NCBI GenBank assembly: GCA_902627565.1
Contig: CACOJM010000003.1
Span: forward strand, 1-64,000
DNA length: 64,000 nucleotides
Direction: 5' to 3'
Origin: an uncultured Pelagibacteraceae bacterium
GTDB taxonomy: Bacteria > Pseudomonadota > Alphaproteobacteria > Pelagibacterales > Pelagibacteraceae
In this document: one piece after another, positions 55,400 through 63,728 of the stretch
Numbering within the stretch: the first letter of the stretch is position 1
Layout: each line of letters begins with the position of its first letter
Position numbers and translations under genes: made by a program
The notes under the pieces: model-generated
Told to the model about the DNA's origin: nothing
The model's input: only the letters and a program-made list of their open reading frames with translations
Database searches by the model: none

Positions 55400-58270
55400 T
55401 TAAGCTGCATCCTCTTTAAATTCATCCATACTTGGACATGTACAAAAAATATTCTTATCACCATACACGTTGTCTACTCTTGCAACTGGTGGCCAAAATT
55501 TATTAGCTCTTAAAAATTTAGCCGGATAAGCTGCTTCTTGTCTTGTGTATTTGTGTTCCCAATTATCTGAAGCAAGCTCAGAGTCAGTATGAGGTGCATT
55601 TTTTATTGGATTATCGATTTTATCAAATTTACCTGATTTAATCTTATCTATTTCTTGTTTAATCTTAATTAATGTGTCACAAAATCTATCAAGCTCCGAC
55701 AAGCCTTCACTTTCCGTTGGTTCTATCATCATAGTACCAGCTACAGGCCATGACATAGTCGGTGCATGAAATCCAAAATCTATTAATCTTTTTGCGATAT
55801 CTTCCTCTGTTACTCCTGTCTCTGATTTAATATTTCTAATATCAATAATACATTCATGTGCAACATTACCTTTTGATCCTTTATACAAAATTGGAAAGTG
55901 ATCTTTCAGTCTATGAGCAATATAATTTGCGTTTAAAATTGCAACTTGAGTAGCAAGCTTTAGTCCCGCTGACCCCATCATTTTAATGTACATCCAAGAG
56001 ATTGATAGAATGCTTGAACTACCCCAAGGAGCTGCCGACACTGCTCCAATTCCAGTTGTTGGTCCACAATCTTTAATTACTGGATGATTTGGCAGATAAA
56101 CTTGTAAATGTTTTTTACAAGCAATGGGTCCCATTCCAGGTCCTCCCCCACCATGAGGAATACAGAATGTTTTATGCAAATTTATATGACAGACATCTGG
56201 ACCAAAGTTTCCAGGCTTTGCAACTCCGACTAAAGCATTTAAATTTGCTCCATCCATGTAAACCTGACCACCATGTTTATGAACTAACTCACAAATGTCA
56301 GTTATTTTTTCCTCAAAAACTCCGTGGGTAGACGGATAAGTTACCATTAACGCCCCAAGGTTTTCAGAATGTTGCTCTGCTTTTTTCTTTAAATCATCAA
56401 AATCAACATTTCCCTCTTTGTCACAATTAACAACAACCACTTTCATTCCAACCATTTGCGCACTTGCTGGATTAGTACCGTGTGCTGAACTTGGAATTAG
56501 ACATATATTACGATTAGCCTCACCTCTATCTAAATGATATTTTCTAATGACCATTAAACCCGCATATTCGCCTTGAGCACCTGCATTAGGTTGAAGAGAA
56601 ACACCTGAAAAACCAGTTATAGATCGCAACCAATTTTTCAGATCAGTAAATAAATCTCTAAATCCCTCCATTTGTTCAATTGGAACAAACGGATGGGGTT
56701 CTGCAAATTCTTTCCAAGAAATTGGTATCATTTCTGCAGCAGCATTTAGCTTCATTGTACATGAGCCAAGTGCTATCATGGTTCTATTCAAAGCTATATC
56801 CTTATCCTCCAGTCTTTTTAGATATCTAAGCATTTCAGTTTCTGAATGATATGAATTAAAAACTGGATGTTCTAAATATTTTGAGGATCTTAATAAGTTT
56901 TTTGGTAGATTAGGCAAACTTACTGAAGGATCTTCTTTCTTAATTGATTCTGCCGCATTAAAAATTTTTAGTAGTTGATTTACTCTATAAACATTTTTTC
57001 TCTCATCAAAAGATACAGCAAGCATTTCAGAATTTACTTTTCGTATGTTAACTTTTTGATTTAAAGCATTTTCATAAATTTGATCAGTTTTTTCTTTTGT
57101 AATAATTGTAACAGTATCAAAAAAATAATTTGAATAGAGCTCATATCCAGACTGTTTAATTTTATCAGCAAAACTTTTTGCTAATTGAGAAACTCTTTCA
57201 GAAATATTTTTTATTCCATCCGGACCATGATAAATAGCATATGCTGCTGAAACTATTGCTAATAAAGCTTGAGCAGTACAAATGTTACTTGTTGCCTTGT
57301 CTCTTCTTATATGTTGCTCTCTAGTTTGCAGTGATAATCTATAAGCCTTCTTACCATGTCTATCAACCGATACTCCAACGATTCTACCAGGCATTGATCT
57401 TTTATACTCATCTTTAGTTGCAAAAAAGGCTGCGTGTGGACCTCCATATCCCATTGGAATACCAAATCGTTGAGAGCTTCCAACAGCTATATCAGCACCA
57501 AGCTCTCTTGGCGTTTTTAATTTTGCTAATGCTAACAAGTCACAAGCTAACACTGCCTTCCCATTCTTTTTGTGAATTTTACTAATTGACTCACTTGGGT
57601 CTTTAATATCTCCTAAAGTTCCAGGATATTGTAAAATTCCACAAACTAAATCCTCTTTTAATTTACCTAAAACATCATCCTCTTTACCAACTAAAACTTT
57701 TAAACCCATTGGTTCAGCTCTTGTTTGAATTACATTTATTGTTTGAGGATGACAGTCCTCTGACACAAAAACTAAATTACTATCTTTTTTATTTAATCTG
57801 TGACTTAGACCCATGGCCTCTGCCGCTGCTGTACCCTCATCTAACAAAGAAGCATTAGCAATATCCATTCCCGTAAAATCAACAATCATTTGTTGAAAAT
57901 TTAATAACATCTCAAGTCTTCCTTGAGCTACCTCGGGCTGATAAGGTGTATAAGAAGTATACCAACCTGGATTTTCTAATATGTTTCTTAAAATTACATA
58001 TGGAGTATACGTTCCGTAATAACCCATACCAATAAAATTAGAGTAAACCTGATTTTTCTTTGAAATTGCTCTTAATTTTCTTAAAGCTTCATATTCCGAG
58101 TTCGACTCACCGATATTTAGTTCGCCTTTAAATTTTATTTTTTCTGGAACAGTATTATCGATTAAATCATCTAGTGATTGATAGTTTAGTTCTTTTAACA
58201 TTTTTGATTGGTCTTCTTTAGAAGGTCCGATGTGTCTTTTTAAAAAGTCTTTTTCTGAATTTGGTAACAT
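55400..58270 (-). CDS. gcvP: Glycine dehydrogenase (decarboxylating), P-protein
   Basis: The PLP enzyme of the glycine cleavage system: decarboxylates glycine and passes the aminomethyl group to lipoyl-GcvH. The 956-residue single-chain form has both halves. The PLP lysine is in HINLHKTFCIPHGGGGPG (Lys 700). IPSSAHGTNPASA and a DGANLNAL block are typical. It shares its start with the gcvH stop (TAATG). The gcvT-gcvH-gcvP operon is controlled by the upstream glycine riboswitch. Confidence 0.98.
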   Translation of the reverse strand: MLPNSEKDFLKRHIGPSKEDQSKMLKELNYQSLDDLIDNTVPEKIKFKGELNIGESNSEYEALRKLRAISKKNQVYSNFIGMGYYGTYTPYVILRNILENPGWYTSYTPYQPEVAQGRLEMLLNFQQMIVDFTGMDIANASLLDEGTAAAEAMGLSHRLNKKDSNLVFVSEDCHPQTINVIQTRAEPMGLKVLVGKEDDVLGKLKEDLVCGILQYPGTLGDIKDPSESISKIHKKNGKAVLACDLLALAKLKTPRELGADIAVGSSQRFGIPMGYGGPHAAFFATKDEYKRSMPGRIVGVSVDRHGKKAYRLSLQTREQHIRRDKATSNICTAQALLAIVSAAYAIYHGPDGIKNISERVSQLAKSFADKIKQSGYELYSNYFFDTVTIITKEKTDQIYENALNQKVNIRKVNSEMLAVSFDERKNVYRVNQLLKIFNAAESIKKEDPSVSLPNLPKNLLRSSKYLEHPVFNSYHSETEMLRYLKRLEDKDIALNRTMIALGSCTMKLNAAAEMIPISWKEFAEPHPFVPIEQMEGFRDLFTDLKNWLRSITGFSGVSLQPNAGAQGEYAGLMVIRKYHLDRGEANRNICLIPSSAHGTNPASAQMVGMKVVVVNCDKEGNVDFDDLKKKAEQHSENLGALMVTYPSTHGVFEEKITDICELVHKHGGQVYMDGANLNALVGVAKPGNFGPDVCHINLHKTFCIPHGGGGPGMGPIACKKHLQVYLPNHPVIKDCGPTTGIGAVSAAPWGSSSILSISWMYIKMMGSAGLKLATQVAILNANYIAHRLKDHFPILYKGSKGNVAHECIIDIRNIKSETGVTEEDIAKRLIDFGFHAPTMSWPVAGTMMIEPTESEGLSELDRFCDTLIKIKQEIDKIKSGKFDKIDNPIKNAPHTDSELASDNWEHKYTRQEAAYPAKFLRANKFWPPVARVDNVYGDKNIFCTCPSMDEFKEDAA

Positions 58271-58650
58271 TATGCTGATGTCTCCTTTGCAAATTTATCG
58301 TAATCATCTTTATTCATTAATGTACTCATTTCAGATGGATCTTTTATTTTAAGTTTGAAAAACCATGCTGAATTTTCTGGATCTTGATTAATTTTTGATG
58401 GATCATCTACTATAGCTTGATTTGTATCAACTACCTCACCACTTACAGGAGTATATACATCGCTAGCGGCTTTCGTTGACTCTACTACACCAGCTGTTCC
58501 ATCTTTTTCTACACTAGTGCCTTTTTCAGGTAGCTCTGCAAACACAATATCTCCTAACATCTCCGTTGCATGTTTTGTTATACCTATTGTTGCTATGTCG
58601 CCCTCTAATTTTATCCATTCGTGTTCTTTAGAATATTTTACTTCACTCAT
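58270..58650 (-). CDS. gcvH: Glycine cleavage system H protein
   Basis: Lipoyl-carrying shuttle between P, T and L proteins. The 126-residue acidic protein has the lipoylated lysine in [17 protein letters not shown] (Lys 60). [20 protein letters not shown] is the normal N-terminus. It overlaps gcvT and gcvP by one base each (TAATG), so the three proteins are translated as a unit. Confidence 0.98.
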   Translation of the reverse strand: MSEVKYSKEHEWIKLEGDIATIGITKHATEMLGDIVFAELPEKGTSVEKDGTAGVVESTKAASDVYTPVSGEVVDTNQAIVDDPSKINQDPENSAWFFKLKIKDPSEMSTLMNKDDYDKFAKETSA

Positions 58651-59753
58651 TAATTGGCTCCTTTCACATAGCTTTTTTTATAAAATGGCAAACTACAAAT
58701 ACTTGCTGCATGTTTTTTACCCCTTACCTCCAAAAATACTTTAGTATTTTTTTTTGAAAATTCATTTTCTACATATCCCATTGCTACAGGTCCATTAACA
58801 CTTGGTCCAAATGTACCACTAGTGATTTCTCCGATATGCACATCTAATTGGTTAAATATTTTTGTTTTTTCTCTAGCTATTATTCTTCCCTCAGGTTTTA
58901 TTCCAACTCTAATTTTACTGACACCATTATTTAACTGTTTAATAATAATATCAGAACCTATAAAGTCACCTTTAGTTATTCTTTCTTTTGAAATTGCCCA
59001 CTTTAAATTTGCCTCTACTGGAGTTTTGTCTTTATCAAGATCATGGCCATATAAACACAAACCAGCTTCCAACCTTAGGGTATCTCTTGCTCCTAAACCT
59101 ACTAACTTAGAGCCTTTGTTGATTAATTCTCTGGTAAACTTATCTGCAAAACTATTTGGTATTGATATCTCAAAACCATCTTCACCTGTATATCCAGATC
59201 GAGTAATATATAGTTTCTGATTTTCAAATGAGAACCAATTTCCTGACATAAAATTTAGATCTTTAACTCCATCAACAACTTCATTTAGTATAGGCGATGA
59301 TTTGGGTCCCTGAATTGCTATTAAAGATCTATTTCCATCCAAAATCATTTTGTACTTTTCATCTAAAAATTCCTTCAAAATCTTAAAATCGTTGTCTTTA
59401 CATGCTGCGTTAAGAATTATTAAAAAACCCCCATCAATTTTTGTGATAATTAAATCGTCCTGTATTCCAGCATCTTTATCCATTAAGAAACTGTATTTTG
59501 AATGATTTAATTTCAAATTTTTCAAATCTAAAGGAAAGATTTTTTCAAAATCTTCAATTAAGTCTTCCCCACCGTAAACAAATAATTGACCCATATGTGA
59601 AACATCAAAGATACCAGAATGATTTCTTGTGAATTTATGCTCTTCGACAATACCTGCAGAATATTGAATTGGCATTTGGTAGCCTGCGAATTCAACAAAC
59701 TTAGCATTACAATCTTTATGTAACTGGTACAGTGATGTTTTTTTTGTGTCCAT
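58650..59753 (-). CDS. gcvT: Glycine cleavage system T protein (aminomethyltransferase)
   Basis: Releases ammonia and transfers the methylene group to THF. The 367-residue protein has [51 protein letters not shown] and [21 protein letters not shown]. It is first in gcvT-gcvH-gcvP and is headed by a tandem glycine riboswitch. The start codon region (59762-59751 on the minus strand) is perfectly complementary to the linker between the two aptamers. Confidence 0.97.
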   Translation of the reverse strand: MDTKKTSLYQLHKDCNAKFVEFAGYQMPIQYSAGIVEEHKFTRNHSGIFDVSHMGQLFVYGGEDLIEDFEKIFPLDLKNLKLNHSKYSFLMDKDAGIQDDLIITKIDGGFLIILNAACKDNDFKILKEFLDEKYKMILDGNRSLIAIQGPKSSPILNEVVDGVKDLNFMSGNWFSFENQKLYITRSGYTGEDGFEISIPNSFADKFTRELINKGSKLVGLGARDTLRLEAGLCLYGHDLDKDKTPVEANLKWAISKERITKGDFIGSDIIIKQLNNGVSKIRVGIKPEGRIIAREKTKIFNQLDVHIGEITSGTFGPSVNGPVAMGYVENEFSKKNTKVFLEVRGKKHAASICSLPFYKKSYVKGAN

Positions 59754-59914
59754 ATTAACTCTTTTTACCCATCTGTATATTTGCCTGAGAGTTTTGCTCC
59801 TTCGGCGAGAATTTAATCTCTTTCCAGAGTTAATATGCTACGGTCCTTTTTGCCTGAGAGATTCCTGGGTGGTTGCTCCTTCGGCGCTACGATTTTCTGT
59901 AGTCTCTCCCGTAG
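59751..59914 (-). promoter_or_regulatory. Tandem glycine riboswitch of gcvT-gcvH-gcvP with a start-codon-pairing segment
   Basis: Read on the minus strand, aptamer I spans 59914-59838: CTACGGGAGAGAC, then CGCCGAAGGAGC, CTCTCAGGCAAAAAGG and closing CCGTAG. Aptamer II spans 59828-59772: TCTGGAAAGAG, CGCCGAAGGAGC, CTCTCAGGCAAA, closing CAGA. The pair is the classical gcvT architecture. Between the aptamers lies CATATTAACTCT (59837-59826), the exact reverse complement of AGAGTTAATATG (59762-59751), which holds the purine-rich segment and the gcvT ATG. No intrinsic terminator fits in the last 20 nt, so control is probably translational. Whether glycine turns expression on or off cannot be read for certain. 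Confidence 0.95.
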
Positions 59915-59918
59915 TGAT

Positions 59919-59947
59919 ATAATCTAACATGTAGATAGATATGTCAA
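59919..59947 (-). promoter_or_regulatory. gcvT promoter with the -35 built on the upstream gene's stop codon
   Basis: A perfect TTGACA (59947-59942) and GATTAT (59924-59919) are 17 bp apart. A start about 7 nt downstream would place the 5' end of the RNA at 59912, at the base of aptamer I. The TGA stop of the DMT permease gene (59946-59944) lies inside the TTGACA. Confidence 0.7.
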
Positions 59948-60822
59948 TGAGTAATAGTTTTTTCACTTTTTTTAATAAGTGTATAAAACTGTATTAAAAC
60001 AGCCAAAAGTATTGTTGCTCCTCCAATTAAACTAAAAATTGAGGGTCTTTCGCTGACAAACAAAAAAGCCCACAAAGGTCCTAAAACAGATTCGGATAGC
60101 ATTATAATGCCAACCATAGCAGATGGGGTAGTCCTTGCACCAATTGTGATGAAAATAAAACCAAATCCGATTTGGAAAAAACCAGCTAAAAAACCTAAAA
60201 AAATATCATGATAAGAAATCATAATTTTATTTGAGAGAATGTATCCAATGATACAGCAACATATACCAGCAACAAATTGTGCAGGCACCATATCAATTGA
60301 AGGAAATTTTCTCACAACAATAATCAGCACTGCAAATGTAATTGGCATAGAAAAAGCAGCCAAGTTTCCTGTTAATTCTCCTGGAGTTAAAGAATTTCCA
60401 ACCATGATTAAAACACCCACCATCGCTAAAATTATTGAAAAAAGTGTAATTGAAGAAATTTTTTCTTTTAAAAAAAAATAACCAAAAACTGCCAAAAATA
60501 AAATTTGTAATGAAATTATAAAATTAGTATTTGCTACTGTGGTACTGTACATAGCTACTACATAACCACAAAAACCTAAAGATAGAATTACTCCAGCAAT
60601 AAATCCTGGCAATCCAGACAAATAAAATGAATTAAATATTTTTTTTTTATAAGTAATCATCAAAAAAATTAAAATCGTAATAGAGAAAAAAATTGATCGC
60701 CAAAATAGTATTTGCCATAAGGTGGCGCCTTCGAAAGATTTAACAATTAATCCTCCAAAGCTTAAGCTCACTGCTCCTAAAAAGACTAAAAGAGGGCCAG
60801 GTAAATCTTTAATTAAATTCAT
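59944..60822 (-). CDS. DMT-superfamily permease (EamA type) downstream of pxpC
   Basis: A 292-residue protein with about ten membrane segments in two EamA repeats (STTVANTNFIISLQILFLAVFGYFFLKE, then PSAMVGIIMLSESVLGPLWAFLFVSE). It follows the 5-oxoprolinase genes pxpB-pxpC and overlaps pxpC by one base, suggesting co-translation. It might carry 5-oxoproline or glutamate-like compounds; that is positional inference only. It is the third EamA permease in this window. Confidence 0.85.
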   Translation of the reverse strand: MNLIKDLPGPLLVFLGAVSLSFGGLIVKSFEGATLWQILFWRSIFFSITILIFLMITYKKKIFNSFYLSGLPGFIAGVILSLGFCGYVVAMYSTTVANTNFIISLQILFLAVFGYFFLKEKISSITLFSIILAMVGVLIMVGNSLTPGELTGNLAAFSMPITFAVLIIVVRKFPSIDMVPAQFVAGICCCIIGYILSNKIMISYHDIFLGFLAGFFQIGFGFIFITIGARTTPSAMVGIIMLSESVLGPLWAFLFVSERPSIFSLIGGATILLAVLIQFYTLIKKSEKTITH

Positions 60823-61766
60823 TAAATTCGAGATATTAAATTTTGAGTTTCCAATTCATACAATTTAAATAATGTTTCTGCATCAGATAATTCTACCTCT
60901 TTAAATCTAATTTTTGATCCTGGCGTAAGTTGCACTAATTTGTCATAATCTGCACTTATAACTACTCCTAATTTAGGGTATCCGCCAATAGTTCCATGAT
61001 CAGATAACATTATAATTGGATTACCATCAGCTGGTACTTGTATTACACCTTTTATTAATCCCTCAGATTTAATGTTCGTGTTAACTATATTTTCAATTTT
61101 AGGCCCCTCTAATCTCATTCCCATACGATCTGATAACTTCGATACAGTAAATTCTTTTTCAAGAAAATTTTTTTTACCTTTTTCTGAAAAGTAGTCGAAA
61201 TTTGTACCCTTAATAATCCTAATATTTTCAATTTTAGTATTTATATAATCTAATTTATAATTATTTAGATTTTCATTAATTTTTGAAATATTTATTTTTT
61301 GATTTTCCTCTAATTTTTTTCCATTATTAGCACCTATGTTTGCTTTCGTATTAGTTGAACAACTTGCCCATTGATATTTTAAGTCTATTTGACCACCAAT
61401 ACCTAAATATCCATAAACAGATTTATTCGTTGAAATAATATCTAACTCATCACCATTTTGGATATTAAATGTTTGATAACATTTGCCATCAATAATTATC
61501 TCATTTCTTTTTATTTTAAAGTTTACATCACCAGTTATTGCAACACTTATTTTGTTTCCGTAGTATTTTAATAAAGGGCCTTGATAAGCAAATTCTATAG
61601 CGGGGTTATCTAATTTATTTCCAGTTAATTTATTTACTAATAAATAATTTCTATTATCCATAGCTCCACTAAATGGTATACCTATGTGGTAAAGGTTATT
61701 TCTACCTTGATCTTGAAAAGTTGTATTGATCCCTGCTCTTTTAATTTCAAAATAGTTTTTAGTCAT
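60822..61766 (-). CDS. pxpC: 5-oxoprolinase subunit C (biotin-dependent carboxyltransferase-like)
   Basis: One of the three parts of the bacterial ATP-dependent 5-oxoprolinase that opens 5-oxoproline to glutamate. The 314-residue protein begins with FEIKRAGINTTFQDQGRNNLYHIGIPFSGAMD and has PAIEFAYQGPLL, SDRMGMRLEGP and LSDHGTIGGYPKLGVVISADYD. These match the KipA/PxpC domain. It overlaps pxpB by 8 bp. Glutathione breakdown and spontaneous glutamine cyclisation are typical sources of the substrate. Confidence 0.92.
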   Translation of the reverse strand: MTKNYFEIKRAGINTTFQDQGRNNLYHIGIPFSGAMDNRNYLLVNKLTGNKLDNPAIEFAYQGPLLKYYGNKISVAITGDVNFKIKRNEIIIDGKCYQTFNIQNGDELDIISTNKSVYGYLGIGGQIDLKYQWASCSTNTKANIGANNGKKLEENQKINISKINENLNNYKLDYINTKIENIRIIKGTNFDYFSEKGKKNFLEKEFTVSKLSDRMGMRLEGPKIENIVNTNIKSEGLIKGVIQVPADGNPIIMLSDHGTIGGYPKLGVVISADYDKLVQLTPGSKIRFKEVELSDAETLFKLYELETQNLISRI

Positions 61767-62433
61767 TGTAATTGTTATATTGATCTTTTGTAATTTCTTT
61801 AAAAGAAATTATGTCTCCTGGATTAATCAAGTTTGGATCTTTTTCTTTTAAGTTATTAAAAATATTCATTGGTGTATTACCTATAATGTTCCATCCTCCA
61901 GGACTTTCATAAGTATAGATATTTGCAAATTGTTCAGTTAAACCAATAGATCCTTTTGGTACTTTAACTCTGGGTGTTTCAAGACGTTCAGCTCTCATAT
62001 TATAATCTAAATCTCCAAGAAATGGCATTCCTGCTATAAAGCCGGTCATATAACAAAAAAATTCTTTATCAAAAAAGTTTTTATAAATATCTTCACGACT
62101 TAAATTCAAAATCTGCTCTAATCTCTTAATATCTAGCGAAAAATTTTCATGAGTACAAACTGGGATTTCAATTTTTTTATTTTTCAAATCACTAGTGTTT
62201 GTAATTGTTAAGTTTTCAATTATATTTTTTAGATCTTTAAAATTTGTTTTTTTTAAATCAAATGAGACTATAAGCTTATTATATGACGGGGTGAGATTAT
62301 TTATCCCCTCTATATTTTTATTTTGAATACTTTTAAAATATCTTATTACTTGTATATTTGTTTCTTTGTTAACGTCCTTTCCAAAATCACAATATAAAGC
62401 TGCGTCACCAAGATTTAATATATTTTTTATCAT
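61759..62433 (-). CDS. pxpB: 5-oxoprolinase subunit B
   Basis: The KipI/PxpB partner of PxpC. The 224-residue protein has FLGDLDYNMRAERLETPRVKVPKGSIGL and ANIYTYESPGGWNIIGNTPMNIF, the classical carboxyltransferase subdomain motifs, and ends with NPGDIISFKEI. It is divergent from pxpA, which is rare: pxpABC genes are more often in one direction. A TATAAC lies 5 nt before its ATG. Confidence 0.92.
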   Translation of the reverse strand: MIKNILNLGDAALYCDFGKDVNKETNIQVIRYFKSIQNKNIEGINNLTPSYNKLIVSFDLKKTNFKDLKNIIENLTITNTSDLKNKKIEIPVCTHENFSLDIKRLEQILNLSREDIYKNFFDKEFFCYMTGFIAGMPFLGDLDYNMRAERLETPRVKVPKGSIGLTEQFANIYTYESPGGWNIIGNTPMNIFNNLKEKDPNLINPGDIISFKEITKDQYNNYND

Positions 62434-62438
62434 GTCAT

Positions 62439-62446
62439 GTTATACT
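62439..62446. promoter_or_regulatory. Overlapping -10 boxes between pxpB and pxpA
   Basis: GTTATACT (62439-62446) holds TATACT for the plus strand (62441-62446) and TATAAC for the minus strand (62444-62439). They lie 8 nt before the pxpA ATG at 62455 and 5 nt before the pxpB ATG. No -35 with good match is visible. Confidence 0.35.
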
Positions 62447-62454
62447 TAGAATTT

Positions 62455-63234
62455 ATGACTATGGAAATTAATATAAACTGTGATTTAGGTGAAAAATCAA
62501 AACATCACTCAAATAAATATGATCCAGATTTATTAGAAATCGTGAACTCTGCAAATGTTGCCTGTGGTTATCATGCTGGAGATGAGGAAACTATGAATCA
62601 GGTTATAAAAATTTCCAAAAAAAATGGAGTAAGTATTGGGGCTCATCCGTCCTTCAATGATCCAGAAAATTTTGGGAGAGAAAGAATAAATTTAAATTCG
62701 TCTGAAATTGCTAAACTAATCATGGATCAATATGAAATCCTACAAAAGATTGCAGTAAATCACGGAGAAAATGTTTCACATATTAAACCACATGGAGCTT
62801 TAAATAATATGGCATGTGAAGATATAGAATTAGCTACAACTCTAGCGAAAACAATAAAAGGTATAAGTAAAGATTTGATATATCTAGTTCCAACGGGATC
62901 AAAAATGGAAAAAGCGGCTAAAAAGTTGGATATGAAAATCGCATGTGAAATATTTGCAGATCGAAATTATGAGGATGATGGAAATCTAGTATCAAGAAAA
63001 AAATCACATGCTTTGATTACTGATCCAGAACAGGCTCAAAAACACGTATTGAAAATGGTTCAATCTCAGTCGCTTAATTGTCACAGTGGAAAACAAATAC
63101 CTTGTGAAATAGACTCTGTATGCATACATGGGGATAATCTTAGTTCGTTAGAAACTGCTAAATGTATTAGAAAGAACTTAGTTGAAAATGGATTAAAATT
63201 GATAACATTAAACAAAATGAAAAAATTTATATGA
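62455..63234 (+). CDS. pxpA: 5-oxoprolinase subunit A (LamB/YcsF family)
   Basis: Third component of ATP-dependent 5-oxoprolinase. The protein begins with EININCDLGEKSKHHSNKYDPDLLEIVNSANVACGYHAGDEE, has GAHPSFNDPENFGRE, HIKPHGALNNMAC and VCIHGDN, all typical of PxpA. The open frame runs to an ATG at 62437, but ATG 62455 is chosen (259 aa) because it suits the family N-terminus and the TATACT spacing; 62461 is also possible. It shares its stop with the TPR gene start (ATGA). Confidence 0.92.
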   Translation: MTMEININCDLGEKSKHHSNKYDPDLLEIVNSANVACGYHAGDEETMNQVIKISKKNGVSIGAHPSFNDPENFGRERINLNSSEIAKLIMDQYEILQKIAVNHGENVSHIKPHGALNNMACEDIELATTLAKTIKGISKDLIYLVPTGSKMEKAAKKLDMKIACEIFADRNYEDDGNLVSRKKSHALITDPEQAQKHVLKMVQSQSLNCHSGKQIPCEIDSVCIHGDNLSSLETAKCIRKNLVENGLKLITLNKMKKFI

Positions 63235-63728
63235 TTAGAAAAATTATAATTACCCTCTCGATTTTTTTTATGATTTCAACAAATTTGTTAGCTGCTGGAT
63301 CTTCAGGTAGCGATAGTAACGGAAGTAAAAAAACCTCAAAATATGATCAAGCGGTTAAATTAATCAAATCAGCAAAAAAATTAGAAAAAAAAGGTAAAAC
63401 TGAAAAAGCAGAGAAAAAATATTTAAAAGCTCAAAAACTATTAATTGCCTCAAATAAATCAAAACCTAACAAACCTGACACATTAAATTATTTAGGTTTT
63501 ACAACTAGAAAAATTGGTGACTTTGAAAATGGGGAAAAGTATTATCTTCAGGGTTTAGCAATTGATCCAAACCATATTGGTATTAATGAATATCTTGGTG
63601 AATTGTATGTTGCAACAAATAGACATAATCTTGCAGTTGAAAGACTAGAAGTTTTGAAAGGTTGTAATTGTGAGGAGTATGATCAACTAAAAGCTATTAT
63701 AGCTGGGGAAAAAGTTTCTAAATACTAA
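63231..63728 (+). CDS. Exported TPR-repeat protein
   Basis: A 165-residue protein with a signal peptide (about 1-21, ending LLAAGS), a short Ser/Gly stretch and a lysine-rich helix. Two to three tetratricopeptide-like units follow (about 40-145), including DTLNYLGFTTRKIGDFENGEKYYLQGLAIDP and GINEYLGELYVATNRHNLAVERL. A CNC pair in GCNCEEYDQL is notable. It is periplasmic and probably a protein-interaction scaffold. It overlaps pxpA by 4 bp. Its stop overlaps the stop of the convergent TRAP gene. Confidence 0.85.
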   Translation: MIRKIIITLSIFFMISTNLLAAGSSGSDSNGSKKTSKYDQAVKLIKSAKKLEKKGKTEKAEKKYLKAQKLLIASNKSKPNKPDTLNYLGFTTRKIGDFENGEKYYLQGLAIDPNHIGINEYLGELYVATNRHNLAVERLEVLKGCNCEEYDQLKAIIAGEKVSKY

